DNA of 64,000 bases from Epiperipatus broadwayi (GCA_028023455.1 JAQFVV010006309.1:2415072-2479071), one strand, 5' to 3'. Shown: positions 1-14,283, numbered from the stretch's first letter. A program made the numbers and translations. The notes: generated from the letters alone by a model not told the origin.

Positions 1-380
1 TCATCTTCATGAGCACACAGACCACATATAGGGTCAATGCTGGTAAAACCTCTTCGGTGATAAAGGAACCAATTCGTGGGAAGCGCATTAAGATTTATTT
101 TAATGATGAAGTCAAGGAATTTGGGTTCCAGACTCCATCTTTTGAAGTGTGAAATGAGTCTTTGGTTGGTTACTTTTAGGCTGGTTTTAATGGGTTGTTG
201 ATTATATTGTATGCTTCCCATAAGGTGATTTTTTTGTTAAGGTTAAAGGGCATTATTGGGTTATAAAGTTGTAGGTGGTCTATTAGGGAGGCTATCCATG
301 AACTGGCAGAGGGCGGAGGATGATCTGTCAGTGTAATTTTTTTAATAATGTTGGAGTATCCACAGGAGAGGATCAGATTA
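1..380 (-). pseudogene. LINE reverse transcriptase C-terminus (partial)
   Basis: Read on the - strand, this segment translates into the tail of a non-LTR retrotransposon polyprotein. One open stretch contains ITLWEAYNIINNPLKPA and then a stop. A second contains INLNALPTNWFLYHRRG followed by DPICGLCAHED. The pattern LP.NW.LYHRRG...DPICGLC is the cysteine-bearing zf-RVT-like region found after the RT domain in many LINEs. The two stretches are separated by a stop or frameshift, so the copy is broken. It runs off the left edge of the window, so the rest of the element lies outside. The family call rests on motif recognition; the clade is not determined. Confidence 0.6.
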
Positions 381-2405
381 TGTAGAGTGTTGTGGGTTTT
401 ATTATGAAATATTACTCAAATTCCCAAATAATTGATGATTCCGTAACTAAATGCTTTTTGAAAATAATATAGTTATTGATATTTATTTTGCATATACACA
501 CCCCACATTCTTCTGTATTTTCATACCTATAAAAGTAGAAGTCTGGATTTAAATCTTATAATAACATGGGTTAGAAGTAGATTAGAATTTTTTGTGTTAT
601 TAAGTTCACACAAATAAAAAATGTTTAGTAATTGATGGTTTCTGGCATTATCAAAAATAAAGTTATCTCTAGTTTTGTACATGGATATAATTTCTTAATT
701 TTCATTGCTTATACCATATTAGAACCATGAAAATATTTAAATTAAACATATACAACTCTCTGGGGAGATAAATTATCATATTCAGGATGTCAGTGAAAGG
801 TGTGATTCTTCTGGCATTTTCGTATCTATAGAAATAGCTATTTGAATTTAAATCCTTACGTCAACTTGGATTAGAAGTAGAATTTCTTTTTACTTGTACT
901 TAAACTCAGGACAAAAATGTTATTATAGTTAATAGAGAAAATTTGTTTAGATTCAGGACAATCAAATAATTAATTGATGGATTCCTGGCAACATCAGATA
1001 AAACCAGCTGGTTGTTTGTATGAATATAATCCCTTAGTTTTCATTATATATATATTGAGCCTTGTTTTATACTGTTATTGCATCTTCTTGCTAAACTTAT
1101 TAGAGGTTTGCATTCTATCTAAAAAAAATCTTTTATTTATTTTCTGATTCAAAACAGATTTAAATTCTTTTTTCCAAGTATTTAAGCTATAGCACACGCA
1201 ATGAACTATACAATATTGTCAGTAAATAAGTATTATATTTACACCCCTCCCCCTTAAGTGTCTTAAACATAGCAATAAAAACTATCTTTCCAATATTGAT
1301 CAATAAATAAAATTTAATATAATTTTTAACTAGAAAATAAACCCAAGGATGTAAAGCAAATCAAATTCCTCCACTATTTTCAACACTTATATTGTCATTA
1401 TTGGACTAGACTTTACTCTGCAGTAGATTATTAAAAGACTATTTTATCATTTAATAATGGAAATAATTGTTTTATAATCTTTCAGAGAGACCACTGATAA
1501 TTAATCATCGTCCTTACTTATCCAGTACAGTTAATATTCTTGTATCTACTTATTTATAAGACATTTTTATTTGAAATATATAATTCTTAGTTTAGTGTTG
1601 ATTTTTAATTGATCTCGTCATAATAACCCTCAGTATTTCAACTTCTTGCTGGCTACGACATTTTGAATCCGAATTAATCTATAGAGTGAACTACATTGTC
1701 AAAAGTATCTTTTTTTTAATTTTTATCTCTATTGCAGCTTTTATTATTGTCTGCTTCCAGCGATAAAATCACAATTTAAATTAAGAATTGAACGAAAAAA
1801 AAATCATTTATAAGCTATGTTGTTTGGAAGTCTAGTGGAAACAAATCATTTCTTAATTGTAATGCTGTTTTTTTTTTAAGAAAAAAAAAGATCAGAAAAA
1901 TGCCACTATAATTGTTTAATTTTATAAAGTTGTCTGATTTTTTATATTTTCCTTTTTTTTATTTGTGTCTTCTTTCGAAATTGCTTTTAAATTTAATATT
2001 AGGCAGATGTAACCACATTATTATCTCAAAATGTTTTTAAAACTTTGAAAAAATTATTTTATATATACGTTTATTACTAATAGTATATATATATGTATAG
2101 GAAAAATATATTCTTTTATACATTGTTTGATTTTGTATATTTTAACTTTCTATTTTTAATAATTACTATTTTAATCATCTTGTTATCCAGAATGTAATTA
2201 AATCTTAAGTAGAATATATATATATTAGCAGTATTATTTAATATCTGTAATCTACTGCAACAAATTTTCTTATGATTCATTCCTTGTATATATATTTCTG
2301 TAGTATAAATTTGACTAATATTAATAAATACTCCTTTTTTAGGCAGACAATTTTTTTTAAGGAAATGAAACAATACATTCACTTTTTTTATTACTCCATT
2401 ATAAT
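381..2405. other. AT-rich stretch without recognised gene
   Basis: Very AT-rich, with many homopolymer runs and short TA tracts (for example around 2080-2096). I see no coding stretch or repeat that I can name. Confidence 0.6.
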
Positions 2406-2738
2406 TTTTTTTTTACAGTACAGGCTTTTTCATACCTGCACGTCTATATGTAATATATAGGGGGTTTGAACTCAGACTTTCACACGACCCTCAAACATCC
2501 ATGCTATCTCTTACTGCTGATACACTTGATCACACTCATGCTGAAAAGATAAATTATTACCAATATATGTATTTTGTGCTAAACCATCATCAGTTGGTCC
2601 AAATTATCATCACACATATATACAATCAAAGCTCAGCTTATATTAAGATAGTCAATCTTCATACTTTAATGGTAGGCTTCAAACCACTCCACCCCACAAC
2701 TCTTCAGCCATCCATTTCATTGGAAATCTGATGATGGA
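2406..2738 (-). repeat. HHR-2 family repeat, copy A
   Basis: This copy of the dispersed HHR-2 family runs on the - strand from the end segment (about 2735) through a decayed hammerhead (2552-2607) to the tail near 2460. It continues into a conserved distal segment (2406-2460) that ends with CCTGTACTGT on the - strand. The same distal segment recurs at 33405-33460. The tail contains a tRNA B-box-like motif in most copies (GAGTTCAAATCCC in the best ones). Confidence 0.75.
2552..2607 (-). ncRNA. Decayed type-I hammerhead (HHR-2 copy A)
   Basis: Stem I (ACCAA with TTGGT) and CTGATGA are present on the - strand. Helix II has lost its GTGC strand, and the GAAA box has become AAAA. I expect this copy to be inactive. 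Confidence 0.6.
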
Positions 2739-4796
2739 ATGCTCAAAAATCAATGATGTTGTTAATTCTGCAATACTAAAATATTTAATTTGTCTTTTTT
2801 TTCTTTCAGACGTCTGTATTTATATGTTTCTAAAATATGTGGTAAAGTGGAAATTTTAAATATTTCTAAAAAGATATTATGTATGGGAAAAAAAAGAGAT
2901 GGAGTTATTCCATGAATTTATGTTTAATTAAAAACAACATATATATTAATCTTTAATTAAGGTCTAAAGTCTATATCTAACCAAAGATGATATTTACTTT
3001 AATAAATTATTAATAATAATAATTATTATATCTATCTGAAGTTGTAATATCAAAATTATTTGTGGAAAAAGTGTAACACTTGTAAATCCAAGTGTATTAA
3101 AATATTTTACTAGGTTCATATATGAACTATTTTATTATTAAAGATATTGATACTATTTTTTTTTTTGATAATGTATTTGAAAATAGTCAAATTCTTTGTA
3201 TAAAAATGAAACCATAAATTACATTCTATTTTTTATTTATATAAATTGTTTTTTTACAATAACTGAACATGCTTCAGTCTAATGTCTTATAATGTAAGTG
3301 CTTTAAAACTTCCTGCTGATAAAACAATTAGCATTAATTTTATTTTGTGAGAAAATTTTGCTAATTCTGCTCAAATGTTATATCTATTGAATATATGAGT
3401 AATCAATAGATATTAGAAAATAATGCTTATTAAATCCACATATGTAGTAAAGTTGAGATCATTTGATGGCTTAATTTCATTACATTTGCAATGATGAAAA
3501 TTAGGGGCATTTCAAAATCAAAATAATATGTAAGCACAAATCCAGAAATCAGAAACACGCACTTTCCATTAAATCCTTGATTTTATTATCTAGGTCAGAT
3601 TATTTTAGCTAAAAAAAACATCTCACATTTACCAATGGAAAAAATGTTTTTTTGATAAGAATTGTTGAACTATGAGTATGTATCACTTAAAATTCAGCTG
3701 CCCCCTTTTTATTGCTTCATTTTGATGCAAACAGGTAACTATATTTATATTTATATATTTTCCTTTTTATAAGTATTGAAAACTTAATGATTGAAAAGGC
3801 AGCCATGTAATATATGTTAATATTATTTGAAATTACTAACATCAAAAGGGTTTTAAAAATATTTTATATTACAATTTTTAAAAAATACATTTTTTAAAAG
3901 TAACTATTCTAATGAATTATGTTTCAAGACCCATGCATAGATGCACTAAAAACATTAAACAAATAGAGTGGGCAATATATGTTAGTAATTTCTAAACTGA
4001 AAATTAAAAATTTATAAGGAATCATTGTTTTCATGTTAAATTTTTAGCTATGGTCTTCTTTTATTGGATAGATAAAGATTTTATTTTTCAAGATCTGATA
4101 ATATTAAATTCGGGTGTCTCAAACTTTCTTAACCTAGGATGTCATTGGCTTTAATATGGCTCTGTTATTATAACTTGCAATGTTTACACTTTTTTCAACA
4201 TATGTTTAATTTTTTTTTTTTGTAAATTTAAAGTTTTATACTTTCCCTAAAGCAAATAAAAACATTATAAAATGTTTCTTTTTTTTTTTAAATAAAAAAA
4301 ATTTCAGTATAAACAAAATTGTATAATTCAATAGTAATGGGTCATGCAATATTAGATCATTGAATGTATTTGAGATGTGCTTTGATTGATTCAAGAATCT
4401 TTAGTTCTGGATTCATTTTACAACTTACAGTACTAAACTATACAGTTTGATTCAGTCATTGAGTCATGGACTCAAGAGCAAAACATCCCCATACCAGAGT
4501 TCTCATGAGTGACAAAATTTTTGCTTGATAAAACATGAATATATAAAAATAATTATTTGGTTACAAAGCTGATGGAAATGTTAAAACAGTTTTGTAAATA
4601 AGTAATTGTATTTTTATTATTATTTATATATATTAATTAGTTTATACATCTGTTATTCAAAACCAATGAATTCTTTCCCCTTTTCTGGGTAATTGTATTA
4701 AAATGTATTATGTTTTGGACATTCATACAGAAAAGATAGTCTTTATAATTTAAACTTAACTTTTACTAATGCTTAGCGTTCTTTCGATGTGTAAAA
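2739..4796. other. AT-rich stretch without recognised gene
   Basis: AT-rich sequence with poly-T and poly-A runs and no recognisable coding or repeat structure. Confidence 0.55.
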
Positions 4797-5187
4797 GAAA
4801 TATTATAATCATAGCATTATATTTCTTTAGTGTTCCGAGCTTTTAAGTACACTTGATAATTATTTAACAACATTTACATATGTTTTATTTAAAATTCAAA
4901 AATAGTTTAAATTCATTTAAATAGTCCACTTCTTTAAGAAGGAGGTGCTTGTGTATTTCCTGTTTATTGAAAATTAATCTTTAGCTATTGTCCAAGCCTT
5001 TTTAATTTTCCGTTTTCGGTTGCCTGTCGCAGAAAAGACACAAACACCCCCTCTCAAAGAAGTGGACTGTTTAAATATTTTTGAATTTCATATAAAACAA
5101 ATGTAAATGTTGTTAAATAATTATCAATTGGATTTAAAAGCTCAGAACACTAAAGAAGTAATAATGTTATGATTATGATATGTTACA
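4797..5187 (-). repeat. Penelope-like 3' end inside an inverted repeat
   Basis: Two arms of about 155 bp (4797-4955 and 5037-5187) are inverted copies of each other, with scattered differences and small indels. The loop encodes on the - strand NRKRKIKKAWTIAKD followed by a stop. This matches the end of the GIY-YIG endonuclease domain of Penelope-like elements (pattern N.KRKIKEAW.IA), which is also present at 62240-62640. The arms are therefore PLE 3' sequence arranged as an inverted terminal repeat. An HHR-2 unit begins within a few bases of the right arm. Confidence 0.65.
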
Positions 5188-5190
5188 TAT

Positions 5191-5425
5191 TGAAGTCTGT
5201 CCATTAAAGTTTGAAGATTTGCTATCTTAATATAAATTGAGCACTGAATATACCTATATGTGAGAGATGATGATCTAGACCAACTGATGAGTGCTGGTAC
5301 AGCATGAAACAGATGTATTGGAGATTATTAATTTTTTTCATATGTATGTTGTCATGGGTATTTGTTATATAAGATGAAGTGAATGATGGAAGGGAGATTG
5401 AAAGTTTGTGTTCAAATCCTCTAAT
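5191..5425 (+). repeat. HHR-2 family repeat, copy G
   Basis: Carries the family landmarks in order: CCATTAAAG, GATTTGCTATCTTAATA, GAGCACTGA, the hammerhead (5270-5328), and a tail ending GTTCAAATCCTC that resembles a tRNA B box. The distal segment is missing. It starts about 4 bp after the PLE inverted repeat at 4797-5187. Confidence 0.75.
5270..5328 (+). ncRNA. Type-I hammerhead ribozyme, core intact (HHR-2 copy G)
   Basis: CTGATGA is followed by helix II (GTGCTG, loop GTA, CAGCAT), then GAAA and a short helix III. Stem I pairs ACCAA with TTGG and, beyond an internal loop, ATGAT with ATTAT. All core positions are conserved. The closing pair of helix II is G-T, as expected if an ancestral CACGAAA lost its CpG. 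Activity is untested. Confidence 0.7.
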
Positions 5426-7345
5426 TAAATTTAAATTTTAGGTATATTCAGATAGTAAGAAGTATATAATACAATCTCATAAATTTCAAACAAAAAAAAT
5501 TTTGGAGGAAGGAGTTTAAAATACAAACATATAATATAAAATAATAAAATAAATTTAAAAAATGCATTATATTATTTAATATAGTGCAATGTTTTCTGTA
5601 ATCATGTTATAAAATCCAAACAATTGATATTTATTAAATTCATGAATCATTCTTACATATACATATTAAATAATTTGGAACTATTATAACTAAACTGCTT
5701 CTTAGTGGAAGCCTTGATAAAGTAGAGTTTAAATCATGCTATAACAGTATTTAATCATCATCTAGAATACTGAGTCTCATAAATATCTCTATCAAATGGA
5801 GCATCACATTTATTAGTAATAATATATATTGTATAATTTTATAAAACAGAGTAGACATTATAAAAATAGAAAAATTCCTCCAAAATAGAGAGCTGGTAAC
5901 ACAATAGGCCTTGTTGGCAACTTAGGACCCATGTACCAAATGTGGCATACAGAACAATTATCAATAGCATTCTGATTGAATTGAGATAATAAAAATATTA
6001 ATTACAACACATATGTTTGTGCCATCACCTATATTTCACATATGTGAATGACATATAAATAGAAACAATGATTCAGTTTAATTTACTAATTATTTTGTAC
6101 AATAAATGTGCTCACAATAAACTATGCTCGATTGTTGCTATTTTCAATAATGATAAGGGCTAAATGGGATGGAATTTTTTTTTTTTCCAGGAGAATTAAT
6201 TTTGCCTGGATTTTTTCTTTTTTGACAGTCAATTGACTTTTGATACTTTTGTATGCAGCTGCATGTTTAGAATAAATTTATATGCAGGAAAAATATTATA
6301 TTTATTAATTCATTTAAAAAACATCTATTCGTAATTATATAATAATATATTTTATGTTTTGGCATGTTTACATAAAAAAAAAGTTTATATTTAGTGATAG
6401 TCTGGTTAATGCATAAATAAAATTCACAAATACATAAGACTTGATAACATCATTCAGATCTTGAAGAAGTTAAAAGTCATTGTTTTTCCCCCATTTAAAT
6501 ATCTATTATGTAATTAAAACAAATTTCTCATAGAGAATTTTCAGAAATCCATAGTTTTAAAGAAAAATAAAATATATGAAAAACTTCCAATTTTGAGTTG
6601 ATTTTTTTCATTTGATGAATGCTAGAAAGATATTTCTTTTATTTTGTTAGAGTTCATTAATCAGCTTTTAAAATGAAACCATTGAAAGTTAAATGCACTT
6701 TGCCTATTCTGAATTACTGTACACTAATCGACAATTTTGTAAACAATATATATATTTTTAAGCACCAATTGGATGAATTTTTAAGATCTGGTTATAATAG
6801 CTTCTAAAGTATATAATATATATGATGTGATAATATGTTGAACTATTTCCATCATGTACCCATTAAATGTTGAACATATAAAAAATTTTAAACTTTATTT
6901 AACACATAAGTAGACAACACAGGTTAGCAATTACACAATATTTCAAGTAGTATTATTCTCCATTCTTCTTTATGTGTTGCTGAAATATCTGCAATGCTTC
7001 CAGAGTAATCTTTGTAACTTTACCTCTGTACTTGGAATTGGAATTTTTACTACTTTTTTTGTATTGTGACAAGTTTTTATATTTTGTTATCTTAATCAGT
7101 TTTATCCATTATAACAGCAGGAGAAATGATTAAAGATATATCTTGTTTGAGAGATTTAATAGTTTTCTTCTCACGATTTCTGCTTTTGACATCTCTCAAG
7201 TATCATTTTAACTCTCCAGCATAATTGTGCTGTTTCTTCCAGAACCTTCAGACAAATATATAATATATAATTTTGAAACCTATTATAACAGGACCAATTT
7301 TATATATATATATAATATGATTCGTGGAATCATATGGAATGTGGA
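5426..7345. other. AT-rich stretch without recognised gene
   Basis: AT-rich, low-complexity DNA. No gene or repeat family could be assigned. Confidence 0.5.
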
Positions 7346-7357
7346 ATAACATTGTAA

Positions 7358-7405
7358 CATAGACTTGGCACAACACCACTAAAAGGTTGCCAACCCCTCC
7401 CTTAG
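7358..7405 (-). mobile_element. Possible hAT terminal fragment
   Basis: On the - strand this short stretch reads GGAGGGGTTGGCAACCTTTT. It resembles the CAGGGGTTGGCAACC-type terminal inverted repeat of hAT elements. No partner terminus was found nearby, so this is a weak call. Confidence 0.3.
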
Positions 7406-7892
7406 AAATAATTTAATTTGCATAAACAAATACAAAGGAAGTCAATGTGATTTGTACAGGGTAATCTAGAATCAGTAAAAAATCTTAGATAACAATAATT
7501 ATTAACAAATGAAATATTAGCAGAAACATTATTACATTGCAAAAAACATATTTATTACAAATAGTGGTGTCAATAAAATATGCAATAAATTTATAAGAAA
7601 AATGTATTTTCTTTTTTTGGCTTTATCTAAATTCACTGATGTATAATAAAACTGATTTTAACAAAACGCCATACTGTTTATTTGTATATTTTCTTCTTGA
7701 TATATTACATTTTATAAAGTTAAATTGTTTTTTTTTTTTATCATATATAAATTTTATTTAAGATTGTTATACTGTATATTTAAATTAAATTCTCAGAATA
7801 AAGATAAATTGAGTTTTTTAAACAATGGAATTGTTATTAATTATTCCTTTTTCTTTAAATATAACTATTTCGTAGTGATTTCTTAAAGATTA

Positions 7893-7992
7893 GATAGAGT
7901 GGAGAGAGGTGGGTGGTGTAAAAATCTGTGCTCATATACCCTATATTACATATATATAGCCACAGGTATATAACAAGCCTGTGTTTCAGTTA
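7893..7992 (+). repeat. HHR-2 family tail fragment
   Basis: Tail-only fragment with AGATAGAGTGGAGAG, then CTGTGCTCATATACCCTATA and the distal segment ending CCTGTGTTTCAGTTATT. It lacks the ribozyme. The same order occurs at 42421-42615 and 61600-61665. Confidence 0.65.
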
Positions 7993-8518
7993 TTAAAGCA
8001 TTTAAAAAAAAAACCTATAGAATATATAATTTCTTTATATATTTTTTAATTATGCGTCAATTTTAGATAAATTTATTTACAAGCAAACAAAAGTCCCATA
8101 TATAAGTGGCAATATTTTTTTTAAAAGTAATTGAAGTTTAATAGAATCCTTTGTTATTTTTAAATCATTCATTTAATAGTTACTTATCCAAGTGTATAAT
8201 TAATGCATTTTACTCTAATTTTTTGAATAATTGCTATTATTTTTATTTTAATTAATATTATTTTAATGCTGCAAAGATGCCCAGGTTATTGATCATTAAG
8301 TGAAATTTGATAATGTTTGCTCATGAATGCATATGGTAACAAAGTTCATATTATTACTGTTATGGAGGAGTCCCTATACTGTAGTAATATTATTTTATTA
8401 TTAATGTTTTATTACTTTATTAATAATATTACATTTTCATTCGTTTGTATTAGTAATTTGGTTGTGAAACAGGTTTCACATCTGTGACATAAAATGGTTT
8501 TTCTTTTTGCATTTTTAG

Positions 8519-8822
8519 CACACTATTGAGTGCACTTTTGGCAAGGTTCACCAAAATCATATCTCTTATAGATTAGTTAAGTTTGCTGCTCTATTTAAAC
8601 AGTGAGATGATGATATAAGCACTTTGTTCAAATTATAAAATTTATGTATTCCAGTTGCTCAATAACAGTGTCCAGTTATCTACCAAATGGAATGTATAAA
8701 TTTTCTAATTTAATTAAAGTGCCTACATAGTCATCTCACTGTTTAAATTGAGCAGCAGATTTAATTAATATATAAGAGTTACGATTCTAGTGGACTTTAC
8801 TGAAATTGCACTTAACTGTGTC
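8519..8822. repeat. Long-armed hairpin element (about 300 bp)
   Basis: An imperfect inverted repeat that is clearest between 8563 and 8778 (for example GCTGCTCTATTTAAACAGTG against CACTGTTTAAATTGAGCAGC). It extends more weakly to 8519 and 8822. No coding content. It has the shape of a foldback or MITE-like element; the family is unknown. Confidence 0.6.
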
Positions 8823-10150
8823 TAAGTTGAAAAACACTTTGCAATCAATCATTTTTTATATATCAGTAATGTATATTAATTCTTATTAAGTGCAATGTCA
8901 GCACAAAATCAAAACAAAAATAAAAACAATATTATAATAAAAAATTTTAAAAAAGATCCTATTTAACAAAAATATTAAATAGTAAAGAGAAAGCAAAATA
9001 TTTATAACTTTGTAATAAATAAAAGCATTTAGAAAATTGTTTTATATTTAAGAATTCTAGTGCACATTGTTAAAAAGACATGTACTCATAATCTAAAATC
9101 AGGACCATTTATACAAAAAAGATGTTCGTAAAGTATTCGTGTTATTTATTTCAATAACAGTTGTGATGTATCACATTTTTTGTGTTTTTGTTTACACAAA
9201 TGATTATATAAATTCATTTTTATTTATTTCCTGGCTGAGTAGTTGTGGCATAATTGATGTATTTTTGATGTGGGTGATATCTTCAGTGGCAGAAGATAAA
9301 CTTTTTTTTCACTAATATAATTAGCAATTGTGTATAAAATATAGATCTAAATACTTTTATTTGAAAATATAGATAAAAACACTGTCTTTAATACAGCATA
9401 ACTTAAAATTGGTTATCTTTAAATAACATTTTATCAGCAACTTTCAAATTATTTAAAATATTAACTTCTTGATAACTCTCCTTTCACATGTTCTATAAAA
9501 ATGATCAATCATTAAAAAAATCTTATTGAGAAATGATCACAAGCTCTTAGTCTATAATTTACATCTAATTAAGAAATAAATCTTCAAAGATCATATTTTA
9601 CTTCTGTCAATGAAAGATCAGAAATTGATAAAAAAATAACCCACAGATTTGAAGATTCGTATATCATTATTGTTTTTTTTTTTCTAAGCAGTTATTAGAT
9701 AACAATGACAATAAAATCTGCAACAATAACAGTTTGATGATGAAATTAATTATTAACACCTTGATTGAATTATTAATAAAAGTGGAAATGTAATAAATGA
9801 ATTAATCATATAATTAAACTTTTGTATTAAATATATTTTAGATTTGCTTACTGATGCAGCTGATACTTTGAACCTTTAAGAAAGGAGTAGTAAAGAGATT
9901 GTAGATCACAAAATAAAATATGGTGTGGTATGTGTATTAACAAATAGAAATAAAAGTGAAATATATATGGATAAAATAACTATTAATAACATTATTGACA
10001 AAATAAAGAAACTAAAATAGCAGGAGTAAAGAATTAATACTAGAAAAATGATAACTGATAGATAATTAATGTTCTAAATAAATTTCAAGACAATATAAAA
10101 AATATACACCATTATGCAGGATTAAATTATTAGTTTGTCTGAGATCAAAT
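8823..10150. other. AT-rich stretch without recognised gene
   Basis: A-rich sequence, including a run of A-rich blocks at 8900-9010. Nothing recognisable. Confidence 0.5.
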
Positions 10151-10151
10151 T

Positions 10152-10228
10152 TATTTTTAACAGTTCAACTAGAGATAATGGAAATAAACTATTCCCATCA
10201 TCTCTAGTTGAACTGTTAAATATTTTTA
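10152..10228. repeat. Short hairpin element
   Basis: Arms of about 27 bp (AACAGTTCAACTAGAGAT and its reverse complement) are separated by a loop of about 20 bp. One or two mismatches. No coding content. Confidence 0.6.
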
Positions 10229-11556
10229 AGAAAATGCAAACTTTATTTATACTTTTCTAAATAGTTTCAACTATACTAATAACAGATTAATAATAGTCTA
10301 CACTTTTTTCTTAACTCATTATTACATTCTTTCAATCTCATTTTTTCCAATCAAACTGTTTTTTTCTGATTTATATTATATCATATATATATATTGTAAT
10401 TCTTATTTTAATCATTCAATCCTTGTTTTACTTAATTCTCTGATAAGAAATCTATATAACTTCAATTACATTTTAGCCATTTTATTTTCTCTATTATTTT
10501 TAACATTTTATTCATTATCTAATTATTTCAAATCAAATTTTTTGTTTATCTCTATTTTTTTCATAAATAATTATTTTTATATAGCAATTTTCAATCATTA
10601 TGCTTTTCTTAATAAATAATTTAAAAAAAAAAAAAAACGTTGCACTCTAATTTTTCTAATTCCTTTTTATCAACTACTTCTTTAGATACTTTTTTTTCCT
10701 ATTCTGGTGATGTCCATTTTAATATTTGTTTTAATAATTTTTTGCCACCTTTTTTGTATATGTCCATATCATTTCATGTGTCTTATTTGATATTTTATTT
10801 ATTACAGTGTGTTTAATATTTGTTATTTTTACAAAAAAATTCAGTGCTTATTCATTCTTTTCTTAACCTTCTTGCAAATTTTTATCAGTGATCTATTTCT
10901 GTAAATATCAATTCTTTTTTCTGTTTTTTCGTCATTTGCCAACCCACTTCCATATATAATGAAACTTTTTACTATTTAATCATATATTCATTTATGTGCT
11001 TTTGATATATTGTTTTCATAATATCCCATTTACCATTTCTGTAGGTTTTCTAATCAGTATATTTCTTTTTTAATATTATTTGCTGTTTTTATTTCGGTTA
11101 TTATCATGCTGAGATATTTATATTCTTACATTTTCCAAAATGTTGTTCATCTTCAATATTGTTGTCTGTTGTGTTCCACTATATACTTATTTTTTTGTTA
11201 ACTTAACCTTTTACAATGATAGCATTGTTTGACTTTTACTATCATTTAGTCTGATGGTTAGATGTTTTGTTAAAAATTGAAACTTTAATATTTTTTAAAT
11301 ACATAAGTTAATATAGAAGACTGTTTTTTTAAATTATGCAAATTAATATAGCACACAATGTTTTAAATGGTATTATTTACTTTTCTGCAGATGCTTCTGG
11401 TTTGAGGAGTGCATGGGTGTGGACTTGATGGTTTTTAGATTCCTGAATACTGAATTTAAACTATTCTAAAAAATAGTATTATTACGACATGATAATCCTT
11501 TATATACTTGCACTTCTCTTACTTTGAAATTCTTATTTTGTCATTCTACAATATAA
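10229..11556. other. T-rich stretch without recognised gene
   Basis: Markedly T- and C-rich on the + strand, with few G, from about 10230 to 11100. No gene or repeat was identified. Confidence 0.45.
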
Positions 11557-11557
11557 A

Positions 11558-11666
11558 CCATATAATACTAAATCATCTATGCACTTTACTACTGTTACAC
11601 AATGCTTTATTTACCACCCTCTTTTAGAGTAGTAAAGTGCATGGATGATTTAGTATTATATAGTAT
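11558..11666. repeat. Hairpin element with 34-bp arms
   Basis: TATAATACTAAATCATC... at 11561-11592 is the near-perfect reverse complement of 11629-11661. The spacer is about 37 bp and contains no open frame. It looks like a foldback element or the end of one. Confidence 0.6.
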
Positions 11667-13086
11667 ACATTTGGCAATGCAATAAGAAAGAGTAGTTATT
11701 ATACTTCTACAGTATAAACTTATGTAAGATTTTGTATATGATAAGTCCACTTAAATATATGAACTTCTTTATATTATTAAAAATTATTCAATATCTTTAA
11801 ATTATTTTAATCAAATATGTTAATCAAATGTTTCATTATCATTTATTGCATCTCTATTACTTATTCATCAGTTTTGCCTTTTCTTTTCTTTCTGTTCTTC
11901 CATTAAACTTCATAGCAATACAATTTTTCTAAACATTGTAATTTTTAGAATTTCATTATTTAAATGTTCAAAAATTCATCTTTAATATTCACCACAGCAT
12001 CATCATTTATATCATAAAGCACTAATATTTTCATCTTTATATGGATATACGTATTATTCTTAATTGAAGATTAATTACTTCCCCATGTCTTAATATACTT
12101 TTTTCGATTCCTGTGAAACAGTATTAATATGTGTGTAGGATTCTTTTATTCTTAGAAATAGCACTATAAAATAAATATAAGATGTTTGAACATTTTTTTA
12201 AAACCCAACAAATAATCCTTCATTTGTGTCAATTTTATACATTACTTCATTTCATATGTCAAATAAACCTTACACATTCCATATTCTATAAATAATAATC
12301 ATATTTTCTTGTTTTTTTTCATCTTCATCTTTTGATTATATTATGAAGTTATCACATTGACTTTTTAACATTCAATTTTTGTGTTTATATTAGAGAGTTA
12401 GCCTGATATCTCAATCTCCATCTTGAAGGAGCTGAATTTATATAGAATTGCTTTTTCCTAGATGAATTACTTTCGCGAGAACCTCATACATCCTACTTAT
12501 GTTCCACAGGTGGTATTTTATTTTTCACCTGTTGATTAATCTAATGAGACTGGTTAGAACCTTTTTCTGTCTTCTGTGTAGCAAAATACTGTATAGGTTA
12601 CAAGTTGTTATGAGGGTTTAATTAAAATTATTTTAGTAATTAGCATATTACTATATGCAAATTATATTATCATTTGATTTTTTTCTCTGATGGCAGTTTT
12701 TATGTTAGTATTATTTTCCAGTGTTGATTTTGATTCTTTTAAAAGATAATCCCAATTGTATTTCTGCTAAAATGTGATATGAATTAATATCAGCTACAGG
12801 ATAAACCCACCTAGTTTCTAAATCCATTTTGAAACAAAAAATAAATTAATTGAAATCATTTATCAATGAGCTGTACAAATGTTAAATTCTTCTCACAATT
12901 TTCAAGTCATAATTTTATTATTAATATAGTATTTTTTTTCTTTATAAGCTTATCAATGTTTCATTGTTTTTATTTCTTATTCTCAGTCAATATTCTTTTA
13001 CAATTTTATCATTTTGTTTTAGACTCGCTTCAATAATCTAATTCCCCAATCATTGTTTTACAATTATTTTTTATATCTCTTTTTTA
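11667..13086. other. AT-rich stretch, unclassified
   Basis: Mostly AT-rich. A slightly more complex patch at 12400-12590 includes a small hairpin (CACAGGTG ... CACCTGTTG). I cannot assign it. Confidence 0.4.
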
Positions 13087-13346
<260 letters not shown>

Positions 13347-14013
13347 ATATTGCTAAATATCCAGCACATCTCATTAATTTTTTTTATCACAGTGTAACTT
13401 ATGAAAGTCATTCTTATTCATAGACCTAAATCAATATCTTGATTATTATTTTTAATACTTTCCAAACACTATATTCTTCAGTCTTTTGTCATGATCTATC
13501 CATGTTGTCTGGCATCTTTTTTGGCCTATTAAGTGCATTTGCAATTATTATAGTGCCTATAAGATACTAAACTAAATTAAATAACAACAATACATTATAA
13601 ATCTGTTTTACAAAGGTATTGCAGACAACTGAGAATTAATAGTGTTATATATTTTCATAAGAAAAGTATTAATTATGTGTTAATTGCTCAATTTACAATT
13701 ATTTTTGCAATTCCCAAATAAAAAAGCATTTGTTGTGCATAATTAATATTTCATACTAATTTGTATACATTACTAACAGTAGAATTTATTAAAAGAAGTT
13801 TAAAGTTTGAATTTTTTTAAAAACATTTAACAATTACTAAATAATAGAGATAGTTTATATATGTATAAATGTAAAATGTTTTTATTTTTTTGCATTTACA
13901 AAAATTGGAAAATATCTTCAACTTATATAAGAACTATTTATTTTCAAGTTTTATTTATTTTATTGGTTTTATAGTAGGGTGTTTAAATAACATCTTCATT
14001 ATTATCAATACTG

Positions 14014-14283
14014 AATTTGTTTTATTCTATCTAAATTTTTTTCTTCATTACTTTTTATTCCATAGTTATTTATTTATTTTGATCAATTGGTGCCCCCCCC
14101 CCATCTAGATTTTTCTGCATCTTATGTTCTAAGCTGCGAATCAGTTTTATATAAATTGGTTAGCTTAAAATATAAGATGCAGAAAAACCTAGATGGGGGA
14201 GGGACACCAATTGATAAAAATAAATAAATAACTATGAAATAAAAAGTAATGAAAATAAATTAGATAGAATAAAACAAAGTTCT
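14014..14283. repeat. Long-armed hairpin element (270 bp)
   Basis: Arms of about 112 bp are inverted copies (for example GATGCAGAAAAACCTAGATG on the right arm) around a loop of about 40 bp. The left arm contains a 10-nt C run at 14092-14101, which corresponds to GGGGGAGGG on the right. The element has no open frame of note and looks like a MITE or foldback element. Confidence 0.7.
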